DNA of 64,000 bases from the NCBI RefSeq assembly GCF_002101595.1, contig NZ_LQOM01000037.1:168553-232552 (forward strand), in the 5' to 3' direction. Positions within the stretch are counted from its first letter, which is position 1, and the number at the start of each line of letters is the position of its first letter. The notes under the pieces are model-generated. The model was not told the DNA's origin, did no database searches, and worked only from the letters and a program-made list of their open reading frames with translations. This document shows positions 9,004 through 17,696 of the stretch, piece by piece. The position numbers were made by a program, and so were the translations under genes. This DNA comes from Mycobacterium celatum. Its GTDB lineage: Bacteria; Actinomycetota; Actinomycetes; Mycobacteriales; Mycobacteriaceae.

Positions 9004-9822
9004 ATGCGGATCGCGGTAGCCCAGATCCTCAGTGGCACCAAGCCGGCCGACAACCTGAACCTGGTGCGCGACTACACCAGCCGGGCCGCCGACGCCGGCG
9101 CGGCGCTGGTGGTGTTCCCCGAGGCGACGATGTGCCGGTTCGGGGTGCCGCTGGCCCCGATCGCCGAACCGGTCGACGGGCCGTGGGCCGACGCCGTGCG
9201 CCGCATCGCCGCCGACGCCGGGATCACCGTGATCGCCGGGATGTTCACCCCGGCCGGCGACGGACGCGTCACCAACACCCTGCTGGCGACGGGCCCCGAC
9301 ACCGACGCGCATTACGACAAGATTCACCTCTACGACGCGTTCGGGTTCACCGAGTCGCGCACGGTCGCGCCGGGGCGAGAGCCGGTAGTGATCACCGTCG
9401 ACGGCGTCGGGGTCGGGTTGAGCACCTGCTACGACATCCGCTTCCCCGCGCTCTACACGACGCTGGCGCGCCGGGGCGCGCAACTGATTGCGGTCGCCGC
9501 GTCGTGGGGTGCCGGGCGCGGCAAGCTCGACCAGTGGACGTTGCTGGCGCGTGCCCGCGCGCTGGACTCCACCAGCTACATCGCGGCGGCCGGGCAGGCC
9601 GACCCCGGCCCGCCGCTGAGCGGCTCGGGCGCACCGACCGGGGTCGGGGGGAGTCTGGTGGTATCGCCGTTCGGCGAGGTGGTGTCCTCGGCCGGCGCCG
9701 ACCCGCAACTGTTGGTTGCCGACATCGACCTCGACCAGGTCGTCGCGGCGCGGGACACCATCGCCGTGCTGCGCAACCAGGCCGACTTCCCCCAGGTCGA
9801 TAAGGCAGAATCGCCCGGGTGA
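9004..9822 (+). CDS. Nitrilase-superfamily carbon-nitrogen hydrolase (Rv0480c-like)
   Basis: This 272-residue cytosolic amidohydrolase has the full Glu-Lys-Cys triad. The glutamate is in VVFPEATM (residue 40), the lysine in HYDKIHLYDAFG (106), and the nucleophilic cysteine in STCYDIRFPALY (142). Family members cleave omega-amides or other C-N bonds; the substrate here is not known. The family signature GFTESRTVAPG is intact. Its TGA overlaps the GTG start of the next gene (9819-9822), so the pair is translationally coupled. Confidence 0.88.
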   Translation: MRIAVAQILSGTKPADNLNLVRDYTSRAADAGAALVVFPEATMCRFGVPLAPIAEPVDGPWADAVRRIAADAGITVIAGMFTPAGDGRVTNTLLATGPDTDAHYDKIHLYDAFGFTESRTVAPGREPVVITVDGVGVGLSTCYDIRFPALYTTLARRGAQLIAVAASWGAGRGKLDQWTLLARARALDSTSYIAAAGQADPGPPLSGSGAPTGVGGSLVVSPFGEVVSSAGADPQLLVADIDLDQVVAARDTIAVLRNQADFPQVDKAESPG

Positions 9823-10769
9823 CGAACCCGCAGGGACCACCGCACGACGACCCGTCGATTTGGGCTCGCCCGGGCAGCGGGGATCCCGCCGCGCCACCGC
9901 CCGGCCCGTCCGACTCACCGCAGACCACGCCGGAGCAGCAGCCCGCGGACGCGGCCTGGGCCCCGCCGCCGGGTGTCCAGGAGTACCCAGCTGAGGACGC
10001 CGCAACCGTGAAAATGCCGGGGAAAATCAAACGCCGCTTGTTCCGCGACCCACTGTCGATCGCGCTGGTCGCCGTCATCGTGCTGTTGCTGGCCGCAGCC
10101 AGCGTGGTCGGCGCCGAACTGTACGCCCGTCACCGCGCCGACAGTGTGGTGGCCGCCGCAACCGAATGCGTGGTGCAGGACAAGGCCAGCGTGTCGTTCG
10201 GCCCGTATCCGTTCCTGCTGCAGCACTTGGCCGGCGACTACCGCGACATCTCGATCAAGACCGCCGGCAACCAGATCCGCAGCGCCAAGGGCATGCGAGC
10301 CGACATCGAAATCAGCGAGGTCAACCTGCACGGCGACGCCAACTCCAAGGGCACCATCGGCGCGCTCGACGCCGCCATCACCTGGACGTCGGAAGGCATC
10401 AAGGAAACAGTGGCGGACGCGGTTCCGTTCGTCGGCGGCCTGGTCAACAGCGTGACCACCAATCCGGGCGCCGGCACCATCGAGCTCAAGGGCGCACTGG
10501 GCCTGGGCAGCGTCACGGTCAAGCCCGCCATCGCCAACAACGGCCTGTCGCTGAAGGTCGTCTCAGTCACCGCGATGGGCGCCCCTGTGCCGGCGGAGAC
10601 CGCGCAGGATGCGCTGGACGTCTTCACCTCGAGGCTGATCAACGACTACCCGCTCGGTATCCACGCCGACAGCGTGCACGTCACCGACGACGGTGTGACA
10701 GCACACTTTTCGACGCGCAACGCCTCGATACCGCCCGGCCAGTCGGACCCGTGCTTCGCCAAGCTGTGA
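9819..10769 (+). CDS. DUF2993 membrane-anchored protein, copy A
   Basis: The 316-residue protein starts at GTG 9819, overlapping the nitrilase stop codon. It has a Pro-rich cytosolic N-terminus (1-65), one membrane segment (about 75-97, SIALVAVIVLLLAAASVVGAE) and an extracytoplasmic DUF2993 domain. DUF2993 proteins are lipid-binding-like, and the mycobacterial family includes LmeA. The conserved TAGNQIRSAKGM block lies near residue 145. It is closely related to the next gene. Function is unknown; a cell-envelope role is inferred from topology. Confidence 0.78.
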   Translation: MTNPQGPPHDDPSIWARPGSGDPAAPPPGPSDSPQTTPEQQPADAAWAPPPGVQEYPAEDAATVKMPGKIKRRLFRDPLSIALVAVIVLLLAAASVVGAELYARHRADSVVAAATECVVQDKASVSFGPYPFLLQHLAGDYRDISIKTAGNQIRSAKGMRADIEISEVNLHGDANSKGTIGALDAAITWTSEGIKETVADAVPFVGGLVNSVTTNPGAGTIELKGALGLGSVTVKPAIANNGLSLKVVSVTAMGAPVPAETAQDALDVFTSRLINDYPLGIHADSVHVTDDGVTAHFSTRNASIPPGQSDPCFAKL

Positions 10770-10813
10770 CCGACCTTGGACTTCGCTGCGTTCGATAGGG
10801 CAAAATCGCGCTA

Positions 10814-11899
10814 GTGACGACTCCGCAAGGTCCCTCTCGCGGCGACGGGTCGGAATGGGCTCGTCCCCCAGGCCGCCCGCAGCCGACTCCCGGCCCGTCC
10901 CAATCACCCACGCAGCGGATCCCGCAGAGCGGCCGACCGCAGGAGCCCCGCCGGCCCGCTCCGCCCCCGCCGCCGCGCCAGCCCGGTCCGCCGCCACCGC
11001 CGCCGCGGCAGGCCGGCCCGCCGCCGCATCAGCCGGCGCCGCCGCCCAACCCGCAGTCGCGTCAGGCCGGCCCGACGCACAATGTGCAGGAGCAGGCCAC
11101 CACTCGGATCTCGACCCAGTCACAGCCGAAGGACACGCCGGTGCAAGCCCATCGCAGCTTCTTCCGAAACCCCACGTCGATAGCGCTGATCCTGGTCATC
11201 GCGTTGCTGCTGGTGATCGCCGGACTGATCGGCGCGGAGCTCTATACCCGCCACACCGCCGACAGCAAGGTGGCCAGCGCGGTCGAATGCGAGGCGCAGG
11301 ACAGCGCCACCGTGAAGTTCGCGGTGACCCCGCCGGTGCTGTGGCAGTACATCACCAACCGCTACACCAACATCTCGGTGCAGACCGCCGGCAACCAGGT
11401 GCGCAGCGCCAAGGGCATGACGCTGAGCCTCGACATCCACGACGTCAACCTGAACGGCGCCAACAACTCCAAGGGCACCATTGGCTCGCTGAACGGCACC
11501 ATCACCTGGACGTCGGACGGCATCAAGCAATCGATCGAGGATGCCATCCCGGTGCTGGGCAGCTTTGTGGCCAGCAAGGTCACCACCAACGCCGGTGACG
11601 GGACCATCCAGTTGAAGGGCCTGCTGGACAGCGCCACCCTCAAGCCGCAGATCGTCAACAACGGGCTGTCGCTGAAGGTGGTCGACCTGAGCGCGCTGGG
11701 CTCGAAGATGTCGACGGACACGGTGCAAAAGAACCTCGACGACCTCACCTCGAAGGCCACCCAGAACTATCCGCTGGGCATCCACGCCGACAGCGTCAAG
11801 GTCACAGATTCCGGTGTGCAGGCGACGTTTTCGACCCAGAACGCCACTATCCCGGCGTCGTCGCAGTCCAGTCAGGACTCCTGCTTCGACAACCTCTGA
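10814..11899 (+). CDS. DUF2993 membrane-anchored protein, copy B (Rv0479c-like)
   Basis: The 361-residue protein starts at GTG 10814. It repeats the architecture of copy A with a longer Pro/Arg/Gln-rich cytosolic arm (1-105) containing PPPPPRQ runs, then one membrane segment and a DUF2993 domain. Shared blocks with copy A include TAGNQVRSAKGM, NNSKGTIG, NNGLSLKVV and NYPLGIHADSV. The short leader before each start is also similar (caaaatcgc versus cagaatcgc, then GTGACG). M. tuberculosis has a single Rv0479c at this position, and this longer copy resembles it more. Confidence 0.8.
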   Translation: MTTPQGPSRGDGSEWARPPGRPQPTPGPSQSPTQRIPQSGRPQEPRRPAPPPPPRQPGPPPPPPRQAGPPPHQPAPPPNPQSRQAGPTHNVQEQATTRISTQSQPKDTPVQAHRSFFRNPTSIALILVIALLLVIAGLIGAELYTRHTADSKVASAVECEAQDSATVKFAVTPPVLWQYITNRYTNISVQTAGNQVRSAKGMTLSLDIHDVNLNGANNSKGTIGSLNGTITWTSDGIKQSIEDAIPVLGSFVASKVTTNAGDGTIQLKGLLDSATLKPQIVNNGLSLKVVDLSALGSKMSTDTVQKNLDDLTSKATQNYPLGIHADSVKVTDSGVQATFSTQNATIPASSQSSQDSCFDNL

Positions 11900-11910
11900 C
11901 CTAGCGCGAC

Positions 11911-11960
11911 CAGACGTAAAGGCACCCTAAAACCGCAGGTTTTGGGTGCCTTTACGTCTG
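11911..11960. terminator. Bidirectional hairpin between DUF2993 copy B and deoC
   Basis: The arms start CAGACGTAAAGGCACCC and end GGGTGCCTTTACGTCTG, with inner AAAACC/GGTTTT pairing, one bulged T and a GCA loop. This makes a stem of about 23 bp. The right arm contains the TAA stop codon of deoC (11952-11954). Its position between convergent genes suggests it ends transcripts from both sides, although no clean U-tract follows. Confidence 0.75.
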
Positions 11961-12629
11961 CTCAGCGAGTCCGTCGAGCACTGCGCGGGTGCCGGACAAC
12001 CCCAGCCGGGTGGCGCCCGCGTCGAGCATCGTGACGGCGTCGGCGGCGGTGCGGATGCCGCCGCTGGCCTTGACGCCGAGCCGCCCGCCGACGGTTTCGG
12101 CCATCAGCGCGACCGCCGCCACCGAGGCCCCGCCGGCGGGATGAAATCCCGTGGACGTCTTCACGAAGTCCGCTCCGGCGTCCTCGGCGGCGCGGCACAC
12201 GTCGACCAGGGTGCGCTCACCGGCCATGCTCAACAGCACCGCGGACTCGACGATCACCTTGAGCACGGCGGTCGGCACGGCGGCGCGCACCGCCGCGATA
12301 TCGGACCCGACCGCCGCGATCTCACCGGCCAGCGCGGCGCCCACGTCGATCACCATGTCGATCTCGCCGGCCCCGGATGCGACGGCCAGCGCCGCTTCGC
12401 GCGCCTTCACCTCGGGCAGGTGCTTGCCCGACGGGAATCCCGCGACCGCGGCGATCCGCACATCACCGGCTTTGGCCGCGACCGGCACCATCGACGGCGA
12501 GACGCAGACGGCGTAGACGCCCAATTCGGCGCCTTCGGCGACGACGGCGGCCACGTCAGCGGCGGTGGCCTCGGGTTTGAGCAGAGTGTGGTCGACCAGG
12601 GCTGCGACCTGGTTTCGGTTGGGCGGCAT
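11952..12629 (-). CDS. deoC: Deoxyribose-phosphate aldolase
   Basis: DeoC cleaves 2-deoxyribose-5-phosphate to glyceraldehyde-3-phosphate and acetaldehyde in cytosolic nucleoside catabolism. The 225-residue TIM-barrel protein has DHTLLKPEAT at the N-terminus and the Schiff-base lysine in ADFVKTSTGF. The second catalytic lysine is in GVKASGGIRT. The ATG at 12627-12629 overlaps the last base of the DUF2599 gene stop, so the two are likely co-transcribed. Length is normal for the family. Confidence 0.95.
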   Translation of the reverse strand: MPPNRNQVAALVDHTLLKPEATAADVAAVVAEGAELGVYAVCVSPSMVPVAAKAGDVRIAAVAGFPSGKHLPEVKAREAALAVASGAGEIDMVIDVGAALAGEIAAVGSDIAAVRAAVPTAVLKVIVESAVLLSMAGERTLVDVCRAAEDAGADFVKTSTGFHPAGGASVAAVALMAETVGGRLGVKASGGIRTAADAVTMLDAGATRLGLSGTRAVLDGLAEQT

Positions 12630-13018
12630 CAGATTTCGGCGCCGCCGGGGTTACAGCCCGACGCGAGCATCGTGGCATCGTCGACGACGGGGCGCCACGG
12701 CTCGAGGTTCCAGCTGGTCTTGCCCGGTTCCGCGAACTCGGCCACCTCCCAGTGACAGACGAACTGCGCGCGCATCCCGGGAGTGTCGGCGCCCGGCGCC
12801 TTGGCCAGCACTTCGGCCCAGGCCTCGTCGCTGCGGTATTGGCCCTGCCGGGCGGCCGCCCGCGCCGACGGGGTCGGATACACCCGCAGGCTGGCTCCGC
12901 TGCCCCACTGCACCCATTCGGTGTGGTCCACAAATGGCGGCGTTGCCGTTTCCGCGGACGCGGGAGCCGCGGCAAGCAGCGCGAAAAACACCACCCCCAG
13001 CACAGCGAAAGCTCGCAT
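12629..13018 (-). CDS. Secreted DUF2599 protein (Rv0477-like)
   Basis: This is a 129-residue exported protein. The chosen ATG (13016-13018) gives a clean signal peptide (MRAFAVLGVVFFALLAAAPASA, cleavage near residue 22). A start 16 codons upstream would bury it. The mature part has the conserved DHTEWVQWG, LRVYPT and WNLEPWRPVVDD blocks and two cysteines (FVCHW and SGCNPG) that could form a disulfide. Function is unknown. It overlaps deoC by one base. Confidence 0.8.
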   Translation of the reverse strand: MRAFAVLGVVFFALLAAAPASAETATPPFVDHTEWVQWGSGASLRVYPTPSARAAARQGQYRSDEAWAEVLAKAPGADTPGMRAQFVCHWEVAEFAEPGKTSWNLEPWRPVVDDATMLASGCNPGGAEI

Positions 13019-13022
13019 ACGA

Positions 13023-13295
13023 CTAGCGCGATTTGCCTTGAATCTCAAGGAGTTTGGGACGCACATCGACTAGGTAGAGGCCAGCCGCGCCAGCGGCGAT
13101 CGCCATCCCGAGTACGCCCAGCAACCAGGCCAGCGGCATGGCGACGCCCAGGATCACCAGCCAGATCGGTTTGGTCATTTTGTCTGCGGCGGTGTAGGCG
13201 TCCGGTGGCTGCATTGCCGCGTGCACGAACGCATACAGCGTTGTCAGGAGCACGGCGATCAGCAGGCAGGTCAGGACGCTTTGCACAAGGCTCAC
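13023..13295 (-). CDS. DUF2516 small membrane protein (Rv0476-like)
   Basis: The 90-residue protein has three hydrophobic helices (about 4-26, 42-58 and 60-76) and starts at GTG 13293-13295. The conserved YTAADKMTKP loop lies between helices 1 and 2. No catalytic motif is visible, and function is unknown. It is 4 bp from the DUF2599 gene and probably heads a DUF2516-DUF2599-deoC unit that is separated from hbhA by a strong terminator. Confidence 0.78.
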   Translation of the reverse strand: MSLVQSVLTCLLIAVLLTTLYAFVHAAMQPPDAYTAADKMTKPIWLVILGVAMPLAWLLGVLGMAIAAGAAGLYLVDVRPKLLEIQGKSR

Positions 13296-13327
13296 CCTCT
13301 AAGGGTATGCGGGCAGCCGTAAAAACG

Positions 13328-13365
13328 TCGACTCCGAGTTGCCCGGCCGGGCAACTCGGAGTCGA
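13328..13365 (-). terminator. Rho-independent terminator after hbhA
   Basis: This is a perfect 38-bp palindrome; each half reads TCGACTCCGAGTTGCCCGG. In the minus direction it is followed by ACGTTTTTACG, giving a T5 run. It starts 13 bp beyond the hbhA stop codon, so it should end the hbhA transcript. Confidence 0.85.
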
Positions 13366-13378
13366 GGTGGTAGCGCTG

Positions 13379-13996
13379 TTACTTCTGCGTGACCTTCTTG
13401 GCCGCCGCCTTCTTGGCCGGAGCCTTCTTGGCCGCAGCCTTGGCCGGGGCCTTCTTGGCCGCCGTCTTCTTGGCCGGAGCCTTCTTCGCCGGAGCCTTCT
13501 TACCGGGCAGCTCGATGCCGACCAGCTTGGCGGCGCGCTCGCCGACCGCGCGGGTCTGCGAAGCCACGGTGCCCAGCGCCTCCTGGGTCAGCTCGACGGC
13601 CTGGTCGACGTAGCCCTCGGCGCGTGCCGACACGTCCTCGAAGCTCTGCTGGCTGCGCAGCCGCTCCAGCGCGGCCTCGCCGCGCTCGACCAACTCGTTG
13701 TAGCGGTTGGTCGCCGCCTCCAAGTAGCCCTCGGCGGCCGAGCGCAGTTCGTCGGCGGTGAACCGCTCACGCAGCTCGCGCAGTTGCTCACGCAGCTGCT
13801 CGGGCAGCTCTTCGCGGCGCTTGGCCAGGCGGGCGCGGCGCTCCTCGACCCGGCTGCGGGTGTCGGTGCGGGTCTCTTCGGCGCGCTCGCGCAGTTCGAT
13901 GAGCAGGTCGTTGACCGTGGCCAGCGCCAGGTCGGCGGCGCCGAGTGCGGCGAGCAACGGGGCCTTCAGATCGTCAACGGTCGGGTTGTCGGCCAT
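13379..13996 (-). CDS. hbhA: Heparin-binding hemagglutinin HbhA
   Basis: HbhA is a surface-associated adhesin that binds sulfated glycans on epithelial cells. It has also been linked to intracellular lipid inclusions. The 205-residue protein has an N-terminal helix (about 5-30) and a long Glu/Arg-rich coiled coil (about 35-120). The heparin-binding tail from about residue 166 is made of KKAPAKK and KKAAAK repeats. The tail lysines are methylated in M. tuberculosis. The ATG is at 13994-13996. It is followed by a strong terminator. Confidence 0.95.
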   Translation of the reverse strand: MADNPTVDDLKAPLLAALGAADLALATVNDLLIELRERAEETRTDTRSRVEERRARLAKRREELPEQLREQLRELRERFTADELRSAAEGYLEAATNRYNELVERGEAALERLRSQQSFEDVSARAEGYVDQAVELTQEALGTVASQTRAVGERAAKLVGIELPGKKAPAKKAPAKKTAAKKAPAKAAAKKAPAKKAAAKKVTQK

Positions 13997-14063
13997 GGTG
14001 TGTGTTTCCTTTCGATGGATGGTTTCTCGTAGCGGCGGGTCGAACAGTTGGCATACCCAACGC

Positions 14064-14456
14064 TTAGGCAGGTGTCGGTTCCTCACGCGCCGCTTCGTTC
14101 TGTTGGACGAAGGACGTGTAGATGTCGAGCAGAACCTGTTTCTGCCGCTCGGTGATCGCCGTGTCGGTGACGATGGCGTCGCGGACCTCACTGGTCGGGC
14201 TGGGTTCGAGAATCCCGGCCCGCACATAGAGAACCTCGGCAGAGACCCGCAGTGCCTTGGCGATCTGGTTGAGTACGTCAGCGGACGGTTTCCGCAATCC
14301 GCGCTCGATCTGGGACAGATACGGATTGCTGACACCGGCCTTTTCCGCCAACTGCCGCACCGACACCTGGGCCGCCTCACGCTGCGCCCTGATGAAACTG
14401 CCGATGTCTGACGCAGCCGTGGACACCACTGCAGCAAGCTTCTCGTCCTGCGGCAT
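14064..14456 (-). CDS. XRE-family HTH regulator (Rv0474-like)
   Basis: The 130-residue DNA-binding protein has a Cro/CI-type helix-turn-helix at about 20-75 (VRQLAEKAGVSNPYLSQIER is the helix pair) and a helical C-terminal tail. The ATG at 14454-14456 (MPQDEK) was chosen by match to the M. tuberculosis protein; an upstream start 14 codons earlier lacks family sequence. It lies 67 bp upstream of hbhA on the same strand, as in M. tuberculosis, so it may influence hbhA. That link is inferred only from position. Confidence 0.85.
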   Translation of the reverse strand: MPQDEKLAAVVSTAASDIGSFIRAQREAAQVSVRQLAEKAGVSNPYLSQIERGLRKPSADVLNQIAKALRVSAEVLYVRAGILEPSPTSEVRDAIVTDTAITERQKQVLLDIYTSFVQQNEAAREEPTPA

Positions 14457-14541
14457 TGGTGCTCCTCGCGTCTGATCGTCGGTGCTGACGCGCACCACAG
14501 TACGACCGAGTGCTAACTATTGCAAGCACTGTTAGCAGAGC

Positions 14542-15897
14542 TCAGAACATTAGCTGGGCAATCGTGTAGATGACCAGGCCGGCCAGCGAGCCCACCACGG
14601 TGCCGTTGATCCGGATGAACTGCAGGTCGCGGCCGACGTGCAGCTCGATGCGACGGCTGGCCTCGGCGGCGTCCCAGCGCTCGATGGTGTCGGTGATGAT
14701 CGTGGTGATCTCAACCCCGTACTGCGAAACCAGGTGCTGGGCGGCGCGCACGATCCAGTCGTCGACCTTGTCGCGCAGGTCGGCGTCGTCGCGTAGCGAC
14801 TCACCGATCCGCACCACCGTGTCGGCAATGCGGGTGCGCAGCGCGCTGGACGGGTCGTCGACGCCCTCGAGCACCAGCCGTTTCAACGTCTTCCAGGCCG
14901 TCGCGGCGGCATTGGTGACCTCATCGCGGGCCATCAGCTGCTCCTTGACCGCCTCGGCCCGGGCGATCGTCGCCTCGTCGTGCTGCAGATCGTCGGCGAA
15001 CTCGAAAAGGAAGCGGGTCGCTGAGCGGCGCAGCTCGTGGTCGGGGTTGCGGCGCACCTTGTCGGTGAAATCCATCAGCTCGCGGTGGATGCGGTCGCCG
15101 ACGAGGTGGTCGATAAACCGCGGCGACCAGCTCGGCGAGTCCCGCTCGACCACGCGCTGGATGACCTCACCGGCATTCAGCGACCACTGGAACGCCCTGT
15201 CGGCCAGCAACTGGATCAGGGCCTCCTGCCGGTTCTCCGCTAGCAGGGTGGCCAGCACGCGGCCCACCGGCGGGCCCCATTTCGGTTCGGCGATGCGTCG
15301 CACGATCATCCGGTCGATGACATGCTGGACGTCCTCGTCGCGCAGCAGTTCCATCAGCACCCGCAGCACCGTCGCGCTCTCGGCCGCCACCCGTTGTGCG
15401 TGGGAGATGTCCGACAGCCACTTGCCCAGCCGGCCCGCGATCTGCGCATCCCGCAGCTTTGTCTCGACCACCGGCGGTGACAGGAAGTTCTCCCGCACGA
15501 ACGTGCCCAGGCCCTCGCCGAGCTGGTCTTTCTTGCGCTTGATGATCGCGGTGTGCGGGATCGGAATGCCGAGCGGATGCTTGAACAGCGCGGTAACCGC
15601 GAACCAGTCCGCCAGGGCACCGACCATGCCCGCCTCGGCGGCCGCGCCGACGTAGCCGACCCAGGCGGCCGCGCCACCGCCTGACTGGGCCCAGCGGCAG
15701 CCCAGAAATATCCCGGTGGCGCCGACCAGGAAGCTCAGCGCCACCACCTTCATCCGGCGCAGGGACCGGCGCCGTTCGGCGTCGGCCTGCGGATCGGCCG
15801 CGACGAACGACTCCGCCAGCGACACCGGGGTGCGCTGCACTCCGATCGCCAACCTCCCCCGTTCCGGCCGTGCCGCCGGATTGGCTCGATGTACCAC
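14542..15897 (-). CDS. DUF445 membrane protein (Rv0473-like)
   Basis: The 451-residue protein belongs to DUF445. It has two N-terminal hydrophobic segments (about 50-66 and 75-100) around GWVGAAAEAGMVGALADWFAVTALF-type sequence, including the family motif ALADWFAVTALFKHPLGIPIPHTAII. A long helical, charged central region follows, and one C-terminal membrane helix (VVGSLAGLVIYTIAQ) ends it. The role is unknown. It is divergent from the TetR gene, with about 120 bp between the starts. Confidence 0.8.
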   Translation of the reverse strand: MVHRANPAARPERGRLAIGVQRTPVSLAESFVAADPQADAERRRSLRRMKVVALSFLVGATGIFLGCRWAQSGGGAAAWVGYVGAAAEAGMVGALADWFAVTALFKHPLGIPIPHTAIIKRKKDQLGEGLGTFVRENFLSPPVVETKLRDAQIAGRLGKWLSDISHAQRVAAESATVLRVLMELLRDEDVQHVIDRMIVRRIAEPKWGPPVGRVLATLLAENRQEALIQLLADRAFQWSLNAGEVIQRVVERDSPSWSPRFIDHLVGDRIHRELMDFTDKVRRNPDHELRRSATRFLFEFADDLQHDEATIARAEAVKEQLMARDEVTNAAATAWKTLKRLVLEGVDDPSSALRTRIADTVVRIGESLRDDADLRDKVDDWIVRAAQHLVSQYGVEITTIITDTIERWDAAEASRRIELHVGRDLQFIRINGTVVGSLAGLVIYTIAQLMF

Positions 15898-16016
15898 CCC
15901 CCCATCATCCGCTATGAAAATGGATAGTTACCTGTTACCGGCCCAGCTGCGAGGCTACGAGGGGCCAGGAGAAGCACGTAGTATCGACAAAGTCTGATGA
16001 ATTGGAATCCGCGATA

Positions 16017-16718
16017 GTGGCACAGCAGGTCCCGGCCGGCGCCGTAAAGACTGATGGCCGGAAGCGGCGTTGGCACCAGCACAAGGTGGAGCGCCGCAAT
16101 GAGCTGATCGACGGGACGATCGAAGCCATCCGCCGGCGCGGTCAGTACGTCAGCATGGACGAGATCGCCGGTGAGATCGGGGTCTCCAAGACCGTCCTGT
16201 ACCGCTACTTCGTGGACAAGAACGACCTGACCACCGCGGTGATGATGCGGTTCGCGCAGCAAACCCTGATTCCCAACATGGCGGCCGCACTGTCGTCGAA
16301 CCTCGACGGCTTCGACCTCACCCGAGAGATCATCCGGGTCTACGTCGAGACGGTGGCCGCGGAGCCGGAGCCGTATCGGTTCGTGATGACGAACAACTCG
16401 CCCGGTAAGAACAAGGTGGTCGCCGATTCAGAGCGAATCATCGCCCGCATGCTCGCGGTGATGCTGCGCCGCCGCATGAAAGAGGCCGGGATGGACATCG
16501 GCGGGGTGGAACCGTGGGCGTACATGATCGTCGGCGGCGTACAACTGGCCACCCACTCGTGGTTACTGGATCCGCGGATGACCGCCGACGAGCTGATCGA
16601 CTACCTGACCATGTTGAGCTGGAGTGCGTTGTGTGGGATCGTCGAGGTCGGCGGATCGCTGGAGAAGTTCCGCAGCCAACCGCACCCGCCGCCGATCGTC
16701 CCGCCGCTGCCGCACTGA
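16017..16718 (+). CDS. TetR-family transcriptional regulator (Rv0472c-like)
   Basis: The 233-residue regulator has an N-terminal TetR helix-turn-helix (about 22-70: MDEIAGEIGVSKTVLYRYF) and a helical ligand-binding domain. The GTG at 16017 (MAQQV) was preferred over TTG 16002 because it matches the M. tuberculosis length. It is divergent from the DUF445 gene. In M. tuberculosis the counterpart lies two genes from pcaA; here a 14-kb SigK block separates them. Confidence 0.86.
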   Translation: MAQQVPAGAVKTDGRKRRWHQHKVERRNELIDGTIEAIRRRGQYVSMDEIAGEIGVSKTVLYRYFVDKNDLTTAVMMRFAQQTLIPNMAAALSSNLDGFDLTREIIRVYVETVAAEPEPYRFVMTNNSPGKNKVVADSERIIARMLAVMLRRRMKEAGMDIGGVEPWAYMIVGGVQLATHSWLLDPRMTADELIDYLTMLSWSALCGIVEVGGSLEKFRSQPHPPPIVPPLPH

Positions 16719-16749
16719 GCTGATACCGCTACGGGAAGGGACTGCGCCT

Positions 16750-17685
16750 GTGAACGACGGCGATGACGCCTGCGCGGATGAAGGATCGGGTCTTGAGCCT
16801 CCCGTGTCACCCCGGGTGCGCAGGGCGTTCGGCATTCTGGAGCGGTTCGCTCCGCGTCTGGGTGCCCGCTGGGCGATCGAGTTGTGGTGTTCGCCGCCCG
16901 AGCCCAAGTCGACTCGCATGCCGCCCGGTGTAGGCCCAGGCGAACCTATCCGGGCATGGTGGTCGGGGCACCGCGTCACCGGCGAGGCGTGGGGCGAGGG
17001 ACCGCCGGTTTACCTGGTCCACGGGTGGGGTGGATGCCGCGCGCACCTCGGCGTCTTCGTCAAGCCGCTCGTCGCGGCGGGGCACCGTGTTGTTGCCTTC
17101 GACCTACCCAGCCACCACGAATCCGGGCCGGGTGAGCTGGCACCGGGCCGCACCACGATCGCCGAGTGTGCGCGTGCGGTGCAGGCGATGGTGGATACCC
17201 ACGGCCCCGCGCGGGCGATCATCGCGCACTCCCTCGGCGCCAAGGCCACGGCGCTGGCGCTGTCATGGGGCGCATCCGCTGAGCGGCTGGTGTTTTTAGC
17301 CCCGATGGGCGGTTTTTCCTTCTACCTCGATTGGTTTGCGCGCCGCCACGGTTTCGGCCCGCGCATCCGCGATGCGCTGCACCGACGGCTCGACCACCGG
17401 CTGGGTTTTCCGCTGCTGCACTCCGACCTGCTGCATTTGGCATCGTCCATTGCGGATCCGCCGCCGCTGCTGGTTGTCCACGACCCGGACGACCCAGATT
17501 CACCCCTGGCAGGCAGTGAGCAGTTGGTGAGTGTGTGGCCGGGCGCGAGCTTGACGTCGACCCGCGGTCTCGGACGTCTCGCGCACTACCGCATCCTGCG
17601 GCACCCACCGGCTGTACGCGCCGGTGTGGAGTTCGCAGTCCGGGCGCCGTCCACGCCTGCAGCAATGCCCGAAACAACCACGTAG
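16750..17685 (+). CDS. Alpha/beta-hydrolase
   Basis: This 311-residue alpha/beta-hydrolase has an oxyanion-loop HGWGG (about residue 93). The nucleophile serine is in AHSLGAKA, a variant elbow with Ala in place of the first Gly. An acid lies in HDPDDPDSP and the catalytic histidine in GLGRLAHYRIL near the C-terminus. The triad is complete, so it is probably an active esterase or lipase-like enzyme with unknown substrate. GTG 16750 begins the family sequence; the long upstream frame is a shadow of the TetR gene. It stands 31 bp after the TetR gene on the same strand and converges on rskA. Confidence 0.75.
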   Translation: MNDGDDACADEGSGLEPPVSPRVRRAFGILERFAPRLGARWAIELWCSPPEPKSTRMPPGVGPGEPIRAWWSGHRVTGEAWGEGPPVYLVHGWGGCRAHLGVFVKPLVAAGHRVVAFDLPSHHESGPGELAPGRTTIAECARAVQAMVDTHGPARAIIAHSLGAKATALALSWGASAERLVFLAPMGGFSFYLDWFARRHGFGPRIRDALHRRLDHRLGFPLLHSDLLHLASSIADPPPLLVVHDPDDPDSPLAGSEQLVSVWPGASLTSTRGLGRLAHYRILRHPPAVRAGVEFAVRAPSTPAAMPETTT

Positions 17686-17696
17686 CCGCCGGCTGG

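Noticed and set aside
13379..13514. Repeats in the hbhA 3' end as a possible DNA repeat element
   Set aside because: They encode the KKAPAKK/KKAAAK heparin-binding tail; the repetition is explained by the protein.
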